Shown here: piece by piece, positions 7,735 to 16,153 of the stretch
Numbering within the stretch: the stretch's first letter is position 1
Layout: the number at the start of each line of letters is the position of its first letter
DNA from: Phyllobacterium phragmitis
GTDB taxonomy: Bacteria > Pseudomonadota > Alphaproteobacteria > Rhizobiales > Rhizobiaceae
Assembly: GCF_002980495.1 (NCBI RefSeq)
Contig: NZ_PVBR01000010.1
Location: 62,001 to 126,000, forward strand
Length of the DNA: 64,000 nt
Direction of reading: 5' to 3'
The notes under the pieces: model-generated
Database searches by the model: none
Told to the model about the DNA's origin: nothing
What the model saw: only the letters and a program-made list of their open reading frames with translations
Made by a program: the position numbers and the translations under genes

Positions 7735-8868
7735 TTAGATGACGTAGGATCGGAGCGGCTCGAAGCCGTTGAATGCGACCGAGGCGTAGGTGGTGGTGTA
7801 GGCGCCTGTACCCTCGATCAAAAGCTCGTCGCCGATGGTAAGCGATACCGGCAGCGGATAGGGCGTCTTTTCATACATCACATCGGCGGAATCGCAGGTC
7901 GGTCCGGCGAGGATGCACGGCTCGGTGCGATCGCCGTCGCGCGGCGTGACGATCTGGTAGCGGATCGCCTCGTCCATCGTTTCGGCCAGACCGCCGAACT
8001 TGCCGATGTCGAGATAGACCCAACGGACATTGTCGTTATCCGCCTTCTTTGAAACCAAGACCACCTCGGTTTTGATCACGCCGGCATTGCCGACCATGCC
8101 GCGGCCCGGCTCGACGATCGTCTCGGGGATGCGATTGCCGAAATGCTTGCGCAGCGCATCGAAGATAGCGCGTCCATAGGCCTGCGCAGTCGGCACGTCG
8201 CGCAGATAGCGCGTCGGGAAACCGCCGCCCATATTGACCATCTTGAGCGTGATGCCTTCCTCGGCAAGCGCCGCGAAGACGCCCCTGGCATCACCCAGCG
8301 CGCGATCCCATGCGGAAAGATCTGTCTGCTGCGAACCGACATGGAACGACACGCCATGGGCGTTGAGACCAAGCGACTTGGCGCGGCGCAGCACATCGAC
8401 GGCCATGGCAGGCACGCAGCCGAACTTGCGCGACAGCGGCCATTCCGCACCCTCGCCATCGGTCAAAACGCGGCAGAAGACGCGAGCGCCGGGCGCTGCA
8501 CGGGCGACCTTCTCGACTTCCTCGACGCTATCGACGGCGAAGAGACGGATGCCGAGCTCGAAGGCGCGCGCGATGTCGCGTTCCTTCTTGATGGTATTGC
8601 CGTAGGAGATGCGCTCCGCGGGTGCGCCGGCATCGAGCGCCATTTCGATCTCGGTGACCGAAGCGGTGTCGAAGGACGAGCCGAGCGAAGCCAGGAGGCG
8701 CAGGATTTCCGGCGCAGGGTTGGCCTTCACCGCGTAGAAGATGCGCGAGTCCGGCAGAGCCTTCTCGAAGCCGATATAATTTTCGCGCACGACATCGAGG
8801 TCGACCACGAGGCAGGGACCGTTCAGACGTCGGGTGTTGAGGAAATCTATGATGCGCTGCGTTGCCAT
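7735..8868 (-). CDS. speF: ornithine/lysine decarboxylase, fold III PLP type
   Basis: A 377-residue decarboxylase of the alanine-racemase-fold (eukaryotic-like) group that makes putrescine from ornithine. The PLP lysine is in FYAVKANPAPE (Lys48). Other family marks are the HVGSQ motif, GGGFPTRY, the phosphate-binding EPGRGMVGNAG, and GPTCDSADVMYE, which carries the catalytic cysteine. The ATG at 8868 has a strong ribosome site (CAGGAGATT, 5-6 bases away). The frame is open further upstream but that extension lies in a structured leader. The length fits ornithine decarboxylase; lysine/ornithine dual use is possible in this family. Its product feeds the homospermidine synthase encoded at 28.5 kb. 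Confidence 0.92.
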   Translation of the reverse strand: MATQRIIDFLNTRRLNGPCLVVDLDVVRENYIGFEKALPDSRIFYAVKANPAPEILRLLASLGSSFDTASVTEIEMALDAGAPAERISYGNTIKKERDIARAFELGIRLFAVDSVEEVEKVARAAPGARVFCRVLTDGEGAEWPLSRKFGCVPAMAVDVLRRAKSLGLNAHGVSFHVGSQQTDLSAWDRALGDARGVFAALAEEGITLKMVNMGGGFPTRYLRDVPTAQAYGRAIFDALRKHFGNRIPETIVEPGRGMVGNAGVIKTEVVLVSKKADNDNVRWVYLDIGKFGGLAETMDEAIRYQIVTPRDGDRTEPCILAGPTCDSADVMYEKTPYPLPVSLTIGDELLIEGTGAYTTTYASVAFNGFEPLRSYVI

Positions 8869-9130
8869 AATAATCTCCTGTTCCAGCGGCCGGAGGCCGC
8901 TTTCGCAAAGGCTGCGGCTTGCCGGCTGCCCGCCGGTTTGCTGCCGCAAAGGGACAAAGTGCATAAAGCCATCCACCGCGTAGCCAGCCTTTGGAGGTGC
9001 TGGAAACATGCGAAGGTTTCATGCGGCGATGGAACAACGCTAAAGCGCGCGTTATTCCGCTTTGTCTGCCTTGGCTTGGAATTGGGAGAACCGCATCCGC
9101 ACTGCCGGCAATGAAGGTGTGCCTCTTCAG
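8869..9130 (-). promoter_or_regulatory. structured 5' leader of the decarboxylase gene (speF-leader candidate)
   Basis: The 616-bp gap between the decarboxylase and the divergent LysR gene holds no convincing gene. On the decarboxylase strand it folds into consecutive stems. 9031-9058 has a 10-bp stem (GGAATAACGC with GCGTTGTTCC, one U:G pair). 8913-8948 has a two-part stem (TTGCGGC/GCCGCA outside, CCGGC/GCCGG inside). 8885-8901 has AGCGGCC/GGCCGCT, ending 16 bases before the start codon and next to the ribosome site. Alphaproteobacteria are known to carry a conserved speF leader RNA at this place. I could not align it to the covariance model. Confidence 0.5.
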
Positions 9131-9331
9131 TAATTTCGGTTTTTGGACAACCGAAAGACACCAGAAAGGCCCGCACCGTCGTTGCTTCAAGATGTCCTCG
9201 GATCTGGCGGTTGGCCGACAGACCGACTGGAGGGGTTAGTTCCAGGTACCTTACCGTTTACCCTCACCATTCGAGGGTCGGCGGACACCCACAGGCACGT
9301 GCGACTTTGGGCAAGCGCGATATAAGGTGAA

Positions 9332-9355
9332 ATTTGTGTCCAATCAATGACAAAT
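9332..9355. promoter_or_regulatory. inverted repeat, candidate LysR operator
   Basis: ATTTGT and ACAAAT are separated by 12 bases, giving a T-N-A dyad of the kind bound by LysR regulators, about 130 bp upstream of the LysR gene. A TATACT box at 9378-9383 lies between it and the gene. Autoregulation is a guess. Confidence 0.35.
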
Positions 9356-9484
9356 CTGCATTACGGCAAAGTTTTTTATATACTGAACAACGGGGCCAAA
9401 TCATCTACAAGAGGTGAACAACGGCAAACTGGCGGCAAGGCCGGAAATGCATAGGTTTCGAACTGGACTGGAGGACCGCTGTTC

Positions 9485-10384
9485 ATGGATACGCTTACCC
9501 GGATGCGCGCCTTCATAGAGGTCGTGGAAGCCGAGGGGTTTTCCGCGGCCGCACGCAAGATCGGCAGGTCCAAGGCGCTTCTCTCCAAATATGTGCGCGA
9601 ACTGGAAGACGAACTGGGCGTATTGCTGCTCAACCGCACGACACGGCAATTCTCCATGACCGAAACAGGACATACATATTATCAGCGTGCCTCGGAGATC
9701 ATCCGCGATATCGACAGCCTGCAGGATTCGGTCAGCGAAACGAGCGGCGACGCCCGCGGACGCATCAAGCTTTCCGCGCCCCGCACTTTCGCCGACGCGC
9801 CGATCGGTCTGTCCCTGATCGATTTTTGCGCGGAGCACCCCGACATCGTCCTCGATATCCGCCTCGACGATCGCTTCGTCGATCTGGTTGAGGAAGGCTT
9901 CGATCTGGCGGTTCGCATCACCCGGCTCCAGGATTCTTCGCTCATCGCCAAGCGCCTGACGCCATTCCACCTCGTGCTATGCGCATCTCCCGAGCTCATC
10001 GCAAAAGTGGGGATGCCCGACAGGCCGGAGGGGCTGCACGACCGCCCCTGCATCATCGACACCAATGCCCAGTCCCGCAACAACTGGCATTTCCGCAATA
10101 CCGACGGATCGCTGCTCACCGTTCCCGTCAGCGGCCCGATCGAGGTCAACAGTCCGCTGACGACCATGGCGGCGGCGGTCAAGGGGTTGGGCTTCTGCAT
10201 TCTTCCGCGCTTCATAGCCGAGCCGGAGCTCGAAAGCGGCAGGCTGATCGCGGGTCTGGACGAGTTCACCATCAAGGATGGCGGCATCTATGCCGTTTAT
10301 CCCCATCGCCGATATCTCCCCGCCAAGGTGCGCGTCCTGGTGGATTATCTCGCAAAATGGTTCAAGGAGCGGAACAATTCATAA
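9485..10384 (+). CDS. LysR-family transcriptional regulator
   Basis: 299 residues with an N-terminal winged helix-turn-helix (MDTLTRMRAFIEVVEAEGFS, then AAARKIGRSKALLSKYVREL) and a periplasmic-binding-protein-like effector domain from about residue 90. A GGAGG ribosome site lies about 10 bases before the ATG. It belongs to the subgroup that begins MDxLxxMRxF, often regulators of oxidoreductases or efflux. It stands divergent from the ornithine decarboxylase leader and about 80 bp upstream of the DUF1007/NicO pair in the same direction. It could control either neighbour; nothing in the sequence decides. Confidence 0.92.
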   Translation: MDTLTRMRAFIEVVEAEGFSAAARKIGRSKALLSKYVRELEDELGVLLLNRTTRQFSMTETGHTYYQRASEIIRDIDSLQDSVSETSGDARGRIKLSAPRTFADAPIGLSLIDFCAEHPDIVLDIRLDDRFVDLVEEGFDLAVRITRLQDSSLIAKRLTPFHLVLCASPELIAKVGMPDRPEGLHDRPCIIDTNAQSRNNWHFRNTDGSLLTVPVSGPIEVNSPLTTMAAAVKGLGFCILPRFIAEPELESGRLIAGLDEFTIKDGGIYAVYPHRRYLPAKVRVLVDYLAKWFKERNNS

Positions 10385-10465
10385 TGATCCGCCTCTTCGG
10401 ATGCCGCCGGTCCCACTTTCGCCAAGTTCACCGATTGAATTGCCAGGAATCACAAGGATTGAATC

Positions 10466-11155
10466 ATGCCTCGAACTGAGGATCGTTTGACGAAGCGCCA
10501 ATTCAGGCAAACGGTTGCGCTGGCGCTTGCCGCCCTGGCGGTGGCTTCATTGCCCTCGCCGGCGCGCGCCCACCCGCATGTCTTCGCCGACGCGCGCCTC
10601 GAAGTCACCGTCGCGCCGGACGGAACCGTCGAGAGGCTCGCCCATGTCTGGCGCTTCGACGACATTTTCTCCAGCACTGTCCTGATGGAATTCGACAAGA
10701 ATGGCGATCTGAAGCTCGATCAGAGCGAGTTGGATACGCTGAGCCAGACGATCAACGATTCCATCGCCGAGTATAAATATTTTCAGACCGTTCTTTCCGA
10801 CGGAAAGGAAGTGCCGATGATAAAGCCGGCGCATCTGATCGCCGATTTTCCTGACAATCAGCTTCTGATCATGTTCGAATCCAAACCGGAGAAGCCCCTG
10901 AAAGTCGACCACAAGGTAAGCTTCGGCGTCTATGACCCAACCTTCTACACCGCGATCGATTATCCCGACGATTCCGACATGCATATATCTGGTGTGCCTA
11001 ACGGCTGCGCGTCCAAGGTCGTGCGGCCCAATCCCGACGAGGCGATCGCCGCCAATCAGACGACCCTGACCGATGCCTTCTTCAACGATCCGACCGGCAA
11101 TGACATGTCGAAAATTTTCGCAACCCGCCTCGAAATCACCTGCGGCCAGAGCTGA
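10466..11155 (+). CDS. DUF1007 periplasmic protein with EF-hand-like loop
   Basis: A 229-residue exported protein. Residues 1-36 are a signal peptide with basic start, hydrophobic core and an ALA-type cleavage near PARA/HPHVF. The mature protein opens with HPHVFADARLEV, the hallmark of DUF1007 proteins. Residues about 75-86 read DKNGDLKLDQSE, which fits a calcium-binding EF-hand loop at positions 1, 3, 5 and 12. Genes of this family routinely precede NicO-type nickel/cobalt transporters, as here with a 21-bp gap. I infer a periplasmic metal-handling partner of the exporter. Biochemical function is not established for the family. Confidence 0.85.
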   Translation: MPRTEDRLTKRQFRQTVALALAALAVASLPSPARAHPHVFADARLEVTVAPDGTVERLAHVWRFDDIFSSTVLMEFDKNGDLKLDQSELDTLSQTINDSIAEYKYFQTVLSDGKEVPMIKPAHLIADFPDNQLLIMFESKPEKPLKVDHKVSFGVYDPTFYTAIDYPDDSDMHISGVPNGCASKVVRPNPDEAIAANQTTLTDAFFNDPTGNDMSKIFATRLEITCGQS

Positions 11156-11176
11156 CCGAAACGACAGGAACAACGC

Positions 11177-12304
11177 ATGAAAAAGCCGGACTTCCTGGCA
11201 AGCCCGATCTTTTTGGCAAGTGTGACGGCCGGTCTGATATTTACCGGACATGCCTGGGCTCAATCCTCGCTCGGCATCGGAGCAAATGAGGTGGCCATGC
11301 AGCCGGTCGGCCCCTTTGCCCATGTCATCCAGTGGATCATGACGGAGCAGCGCAATTTCTATCTGGCCATGACGGGCGCTCTGAAGGCGATGCGCGAGGA
11401 CCCGTGGCAGGCTGCCATCCTGATCGGATTGTCGTTCGTCTACGGCATCTTTCATGCTATCGGACCCGGCCACGGCAAGGCGGTCATCTCTTCCTATATG
11501 ATCGCCAACGAGACGGCGTTGAAGCGTGGCGTTTTCCTGTCCTTCGTTTCCTCCATCCTGCAGGCATTCTCGGCCATCCTGGTCGTCGGCTTGGCCTGGC
11601 TCGTGCTGCGCGGCACCAGCGTCTCGATGAAGGATACGGCGCGTTACATGGAACTCGCGAGCTACGCCCTCGTCATTGTCTTCGGCCTATGGCTGCTCCG
11701 GCGCAAGGTGCCGCTCCTCTTCGCCGCGCGATCACAGGAGGCGAACGCAGCCGAGCCCTCCGGAGGTTTTGCGGTGGAAGCGCTCGCCTTCTCGTCTCCG
11801 GGCGTATGGGAAGGCGCTGTTTCCGAGAAATCGCGCGGGCTGACCAATGGCCGCGGCAAGCGCCTCAATTACAATCGTGCGCTGCCGGCAGGAGCGATGC
11901 CCGATCATGCCTATCAGGGGACGGGTGAAACCTGCGCTGCCTGCGGAAACAACCATGCCCCCGATCCCGCGCAGCTATCGGGAGATTTCAATTGGAAGAC
12001 GGCCTGGTCCGCCATCATGGCGGTCGGCCTTCGCCCATGCTCGGGCGCGCTCATCGTGCTCACCTTCGCTCTGTTGAACGGTCTCGTTCTGGGCGGCATT
12101 CTCTCGGTCTTCGCCATGGCGCTCGGAACCTTCATCACCGTCGCGGCTCTTGCCACAATGGCGGTGATGGCGAAAAATCTCGCGCTGAAATTCGCGGGCA
12201 GCGGCGTCATGTCGGTCAAGCTTCAGGCAATCATCGAAATCGGAGCCGCACTCTTCATCGTTCTCGTCGGCGTGCTGCTTTTCACGGCGGCCCTGACGAT
12301 CTGA
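11177..12304 (+). CDS. NicO/RcnA-type nickel-cobalt transporter
   Basis: A 375-residue inner-membrane transporter with an N-terminal signal-like segment and about six membrane spans. The metal-binding signature FHAIGPGHGKAVISSY is near residue 95 and the second conserved motif GLRPCSGALIVL is near residue 285. Between the two halves lies a cytoplasmic or periplasmic loop containing CAACGNNH (residues about 255-262), a likely extra metal site. Family members export nickel or cobalt. It forms a two-gene unit with the DUF1007 protein and converges with a CDF exporter, so this stretch looks like a divalent-metal efflux locus. Confidence 0.88.
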   Translation: MKKPDFLASPIFLASVTAGLIFTGHAWAQSSLGIGANEVAMQPVGPFAHVIQWIMTEQRNFYLAMTGALKAMREDPWQAAILIGLSFVYGIFHAIGPGHGKAVISSYMIANETALKRGVFLSFVSSILQAFSAILVVGLAWLVLRGTSVSMKDTARYMELASYALVIVFGLWLLRRKVPLLFAARSQEANAAEPSGGFAVEALAFSSPGVWEGAVSEKSRGLTNGRGKRLNYNRALPAGAMPDHAYQGTGETCAACGNNHAPDPAQLSGDFNWKTAWSAIMAVGLRPCSGALIVLTFALLNGLVLGGILSVFAMALGTFITVAALATMAVMAKNLALKFAGSGVMSVKLQAIIEIGAALFIVLVGVLLFTAALTI

Positions 12305-12329
12305 TCGTCGATCTGATTCCGAACGAACG

Positions 12330-12536
12330 TCAATCCTTGCGCTTCTGTTGACGCGCACGCAGCCAGAAGACGCCGAAGAACGCCAACACGAACAGCGTGG
12401 CGAACAAGCCAGCCAACAACGGCGATTCCGCACCGAGCGCCAGCATGATGCGCGGCATCAACAGCCAGATAACGCCGAAACCCAGAAGGATGGCCCCGGC
12501 GGCGATCACTGCATTACGCGTTTTTGGATCTTGCAA
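12330..12536 (-). CDS. small two-span membrane protein
   Basis: 68 residues from a TTG start at 12536 (peptide LQDPKTRNAVIAAGAILLGF onward). Two hydrophobic segments (about residues 9-29 and 40-60) are followed by a basic tail ending RARQQKRKD. An AGGGG ribosome-like site lies about 8 bases upstream, and the start overlaps the end of the CDF gene by 23 bp, suggesting translational coupling. I do not recognise the family. The hydrophobic pattern with positive tail and tight coupling argue for a real gene, though the rare start codon leaves doubt. Confidence 0.6.
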   Translation of the reverse strand: MQDPKTRNAVIAAGAILLGFGVIWLLMPRIMLALGAESPLLAGLFATLFVLAFFGVFWLRARQQKRKD

Positions 12537-13566
12537 TACCGTGCCCCTTTTTGTGCGCCGACTTCTTTGCCTGCGCCGACTTCTTTGCCTGCGAATGACC
12601 ACGAGCCGCGGGCTCCCCGGCCATGTCGCTACCATGATTCCCATGTCCGTCAGCACACGGGCCGGATTCGGTTTCGACTGTGGCATGGGTGATTCCGTGC
12701 GTGGAGGCAAGCCTTTGCTTGACCAGCCGGGTAACCGCCTCCGCATCGCCGCCATCCGCCAGCCGCGCATGCAGCGTGGCAAGATTGCTTTTGCCGTCGA
12801 GCGACCAGACATGCATGTGATGGACGTTCTCGATCCCCGGCACGGTCTTTTCCAGATCGCGTGCGATATCGTCGCGGTCGAGCACGTCGGGTGCGCCCTC
12901 GAGCAATACCTGCCCCGCATCGCGCGTGAGCCGCCATGCGCTCACGAACAGCAGCACCGCCACCAGCCCCGAAAGGATCGGATCGATCGGATACCAGCCG
13001 GTGGCGAGGATGACGAGGGCAGCGGCGATCGCGGCGATGGAACCGAGCAGGTCGCCCATCACATGCAGGATAGCGCCGCGCATATTGAGGTTTTCCCGGT
13101 CGCCGCCATGCAAAATGAAAAAGGCGACCATATTGACCAACAACCCGGCTATGCCGACGGCGAGCATCGGCCCGCCAAGCACCACCGATGGCTGCTCGAA
13201 CCGCTCCCAGGCCTCATAGACGATCCATGCGCCCACGACGAATATGGCAAGGCCGTTCGTATAGGCGACCAGCGTCTTGACCCGGTCGAAACCATAGGTA
13301 TGCCGGTTCGTCGCCGGGCGCTCCGCCAGATGAAAGGCATACCAGGCAAGCCCGAGCGACACGGAATCGGTCAGCATATGTCCCGCATCCGCCAGCAGCG
13401 CCAGCGAACCGGTCCAAAGGCCGCCCATCGCTTCCACCACCATGAAGCCCGCCGTCAGGACGGCAGCGATGAGAACTCGCCGCTTGTCAAGGCCGCTGTA
13501 ATCATGATCATGATCGTGGCGGTGATCATGTCCGTGGTGATCGTGATGGGTATGGTTCTGTGCCAT
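12514..13566 (-). CDS. cation diffusion facilitator metal exporter
   Basis: 350 residues with six predicted membrane spans. The histidine-rich N-terminus (HHDHHGHDHRHDHDHDYSG) and the paired motifs ADAGHMLTDS and HVMGD supply metal ligands, as in zinc/cobalt CDF exporters. The C-terminal cytoplasmic domain contains NVHHMHVWSLDGK, another CDF mark. The protein ends in a Lys/Ala/His-rich tail with two copies of a six-residue unit caused by an 18-bp tandem duplication. It lies 17 bp after an acetyltransferase gene and overlaps the small membrane-protein gene. Metal specificity cannot be read off; zinc is the commonest for this pattern. Confidence 0.92.
   Translation of the reverse strand: MAQNHTHHDHHGHDHRHDHDHDYSGLDKRRVLIAAVLTAGFMVVEAMGGLWTGSLALLADAGHMLTDSVSLGLAWYAFHLAERPATNRHTYGFDRVKTLVAYTNGLAIFVVGAWIVYEAWERFEQPSVVLGGPMLAVGIAGLLVNMVAFFILHGGDRENLNMRGAILHVMGDLLGSIAAIAAALVILATGWYPIDPILSGLVAVLLFVSAWRLTRDAGQVLLEGAPDVLDRDDIARDLEKTVPGIENVHHMHVWSLDGKSNLATLHARLADGGDAEAVTRLVKQRLASTHGITHATVETESGPCADGHGNHGSDMAGEPAARGHSQAKKSAQAKKSAHKKGHGIARSKNA
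12555..12590. repeat. 18-bp perfect tandem duplication
   Basis: The unit GCGCCGACTTCTTTGCCT occurs twice head to tail, in frame within the tail of the CDF exporter, where it encodes a duplicated AKKSAQ-type hexapeptide. Confidence 0.9.
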
Positions 13567-13582
13567 CGGTTCTTGCTTTCAC

Positions 13583-14266
13583 TCAGCTGGAGAGTTCTGC
13601 ACGCAGATCTTCCAGCCGCTTCTTCTGGTTGCCATCGGCATCGAAATTATCCGGTGACAGCCATTTCTCATAGGCCTGTCTGAGCGCAGGCCATTCGCCG
13701 TCGGTGATGGAGAACCACGCCGTATCGCGATTTTTGCCCTTCACCACCAGATGCTGGCGGAAAACGCCTTCGAACTGGAAACCGAAGCGCCGCGCCGCCC
13801 GCTTCGACGGTTCGTTTTCATTGTTGCACTTCCATTCGTAACGGCGATAGCCGAGCTCGTCGAAGACCATGCGGGCAAACAGGAACTGCGCTTCCGTCGC
13901 CGCTGGCCTGCGCGCAATGAGCAGCCCCCAATAGATATTGCCGATCTCGATGGCGCCATGCTCCGGATCGATGCGCATCAGCGCCTGACGCCCGGCGACC
14001 TTGCCCGTCGCCTTGTCGATGACCGCGAAGAACAGCGGATCGGCGCTGGCTTCAGCTTTTTCGAGCCATGGCTGAAACGCTGCCCGGTCGGCAGGCGCAT
14101 CCTCGAAGAGCCAAGTGAAACGTTGAGCCACATCAGGCACGGACGAGGCTTCGAAGAGCCCGTCGCCATGTTTCGCCGCATCGAGCGGTTCGAGCCGAAC
14201 GTAAGTCCCTTCGAGAACCTTGCGTTCGGGCAAGGGTCGCACCGTCCAATGTTTCAGATCCGCCAT
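13583..14266 (-). CDS. RimJ/RimL-type GNAT acetyltransferase
   Basis: 227 residues from the ATG at 14266, which has a good ribosome site (GGAGGAAAG). The fold is a long GNAT domain of the RimJ/RimL group: VRLEPLDAAKHGDGLFEA at the start, GRQALMRIDPEHGAIEIGNIYWG in the core, and SKRAARRFGFQFEGVFRQHLVVKG near the end. Relatives acetylate protein N-termini or small molecules; no substrate is apparent here. It lies 85 bp downstream of modC and 17 bp upstream of the CDF gene on the same strand. Confidence 0.88.
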   Translation of the reverse strand: MADLKHWTVRPLPERKVLEGTYVRLEPLDAAKHGDGLFEASSVPDVAQRFTWLFEDAPADRAAFQPWLEKAEASADPLFFAVIDKATGKVAGRQALMRIDPEHGAIEIGNIYWGLLIARRPAATEAQFLFARMVFDELGYRRYEWKCNNENEPSKRAARRFGFQFEGVFRQHLVVKGKNRDTAWFSITDGEWPALRQAYEKWLSPDNFDADGNQKKRLEDLRAELSS

Positions 14267-14351
14267 TCTTTCCTCCAGTGGTCTTTGGGCGCCACAGGAG
14301 CACAAATCAGATGCAACTGGAACAGGTCGGAATACGACGGGGATAATATTT

Positions 14352-15449
14352 CTACCCGTCCTTTCCGAACCGCATCGAACTGCGATCGACCGAAACCGCC
14401 TTGACGAGGGCGAATGCCTCCTCACCCGGCTTCAATCCGAGATCGGCCACCGATTTCCGCGTCAGCCTCGCCCGCAGCAGCTGCGAAGCGAATGCAAGCT
14501 CGACTTCCGCGAAGGCGGCACTCTCGCCACTGATCGCGACGATCCTGACCGGCAACACATTGCGAATGCTGATTGCCTCGGGCGCATGGCGGGCAAGCGA
14601 TACGTCGCGGGCGCGGACGCGCAAGCGCACCTGCATGCCCGGACGCAGCATCTCATCGACGATCTGGAAGGTTTCGCCGCCTAGATCGATATAAGTCACC
14701 CTATATTCGACATCATGCCCGGTCACATGGCCCTCGATGAGCGCACCCACATCCTCGCCTGCGCTGCCGATGCCATCGATCCTGGCGAAGACCTCCGCCA
14801 CTGGGCCGCTCGCCACGACCCTCCCCTCCGCCAGCACGACAAGCGTATCGGCAAGCCGCGCCACCTCATCGATTTCGTGACTGACATAGACGATCGGCAG
14901 GCCGCTCTCGTCGCGCAGACGCTCCAGATAAGGCAGGATTTCCTGGCGCCTCGCATGATCGAGCGAAGAAAGCGGCTCGTCGAGCAAAAGCAATGCCGGG
15001 TTGGAAAGAAGCGCCCGCCCGATGGCGACGCGCTGGCGCTCGCCGCCCGATAGCGTGACAGGCCTTCGCTCAAGCAGCGCGGCCAACCCCAGGAGATCGA
15101 CCACCTCCGCGAAAGGCCTTCCCGCCCGACGTCGCCCCGCCCATAATGCATAGGTCAGATTGTGTCTGACCGACAGATGCGGGAACAGCCGGGCATCCTG
15201 AAAGACATAGCCGATATGCCGCTTTTCCGGTGCAAGATCGATACGGCTTTCACTGTCGAAGAGCACATGTTCACCGATGGCGATGCGCCCTTTCTGCGGC
15301 GAAAGCGTCCCGGAAATCATCTTCAGAAGCGTTGTCTTGCCCGCGCCCGAATGTCCGAACAGCGCCGTGACGCCACGCAATGCCGTGAAATCGGCGCTGA
15401 CGGAAAAGCTGCCGCTTCTGCCCGAAATGGAAACCACGAGCTCGCTCAT
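14352..15449 (-). CDS. modC: molybdate ABC transporter ATP-binding protein
   Basis: 365 residues. Walker A is FGHSGAGKTTLL (about residues 31-42), the signature LSGGERQRVAIGRAL precedes Walker B LLLDEPLSSLD, and a switch histidine follows in YVSHEID. The C-terminal third (about 290-355) is a TOBE/MOP-like domain that senses molybdate (ISIRNVLPVRIVAI). The ATG at 15449 overlaps the modB stop in ATGA, indicating coupling; an upstream frame extension is disregarded. It energises import of molybdate with ModA and ModB. Confidence 0.95.
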   Translation of the reverse strand: MSELVVSISGRSGSFSVSADFTALRGVTALFGHSGAGKTTLLKMISGTLSPQKGRIAIGEHVLFDSESRIDLAPEKRHIGYVFQDARLFPHLSVRHNLTYALWAGRRRAGRPFAEVVDLLGLAALLERRPVTLSGGERQRVAIGRALLSNPALLLLDEPLSSLDHARRQEILPYLERLRDESGLPIVYVSHEIDEVARLADTLVVLAEGRVVASGPVAEVFARIDGIGSAGEDVGALIEGHVTGHDVEYRVTYIDLGGETFQIVDEMLRPGMQVRLRVRARDVSLARHAPEAISIRNVLPVRIVAISGESAAFAEVELAFASQLLRARLTRKSVADLGLKPGEEAFALVKAVSVDRSSMRFGKDG

Positions 15450-16153
15450 CCGGATCGCCCCGAATCGAGCCGGCGTTGCAGCCATTCTGAGAGGATGACA
15501 GCCACGACCGACAGAAAGACGGAAACCAGGATAAGCTTGATCGCCGCGCTGTCACCGGCGGGCGTCTGCAGAAAGGAATAGATGGCGAGCGAAAGCGTCT
15601 GCGTTTCGCCTGGAATGTTGGAGACGAAGGTGATCGTCGCGCCGAATTCGCCCAGCGCCTTGGCAAAACCCAACATCGCACCGGCGATGACGCCGGGCAA
15701 AAGCATGGGCAGCGTCACGGTGAAGAAGGCGACGATACGCCCTGCGCCGAGCGTCCGTGCCGCTTCCTCGAGGCCACGGTCGATATTCTCGATCGAAAGA
15801 CGCATCGGCCGCACCAACAGCGGAAAGGCCATGACGCCGGCGGCGAGTGCCGCGCCGGTCCAGCGGAAGGCGAACCCTATCCCGAACCATTCGCTGAACG
15901 GTGCGCCGAGCGCACCGCGCGTCCCGAACCATAAAAGAAGCAGATAACCCGTCACCACCGGCGGCAGGACCAGCGGCATCGTCACCATCGCCTGCAGCAG
16001 GCTCTTGCCGGGAAAGGAATAACGCGCCAGCACCCAGGCGACTGCAAAGGCGAGCGGCAGCGCAAAAAGGATGGCGACGAACGCGATCCGCAGCGACAAC
16101 AAAATGATGCCCCAATCCGCCTCTGTCAGCCCAAACATGCCGCTTCCCGTCAA
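15446..16153 (-). CDS. modB: molybdate ABC transporter permease
   Basis: 235 residues with about five membrane spans. The cytoplasmic coupling loop EEAARTLGAGRIVAFFTVTLP is the EAA motif that contacts the ATPase. The sequence MPLVLPPVVTGYLLL is typical of ModB. It overlaps modC by 4 bp at one end and modA by 4 bp at the other, so the three genes form one translationally coupled operon in the order modA-modB-modC. Confidence 0.95.
   Translation of the reverse strand: MTGSGMFGLTEADWGIILLSLRIAFVAILFALPLAFAVAWVLARYSFPGKSLLQAMVTMPLVLPPVVTGYLLLLWFGTRGALGAPFSEWFGIGFAFRWTGAALAAGVMAFPLLVRPMRLSIENIDRGLEEAARTLGAGRIVAFFTVTLPMLLPGVIAGAMLGFAKALGEFGATITFVSNIPGETQTLSLAIYSFLQTPAGDSAAIKLILVSVFLSVVAVILSEWLQRRLDSGRSG

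Noticed and set aside
8869-9190. Leader-peptide gene upstream of ornithine decarboxylase
   Set aside because: Frames with ATG exist here but run through into the decarboxylase gene in another register, and none has a good ribosome site with a short regulatory peptide.
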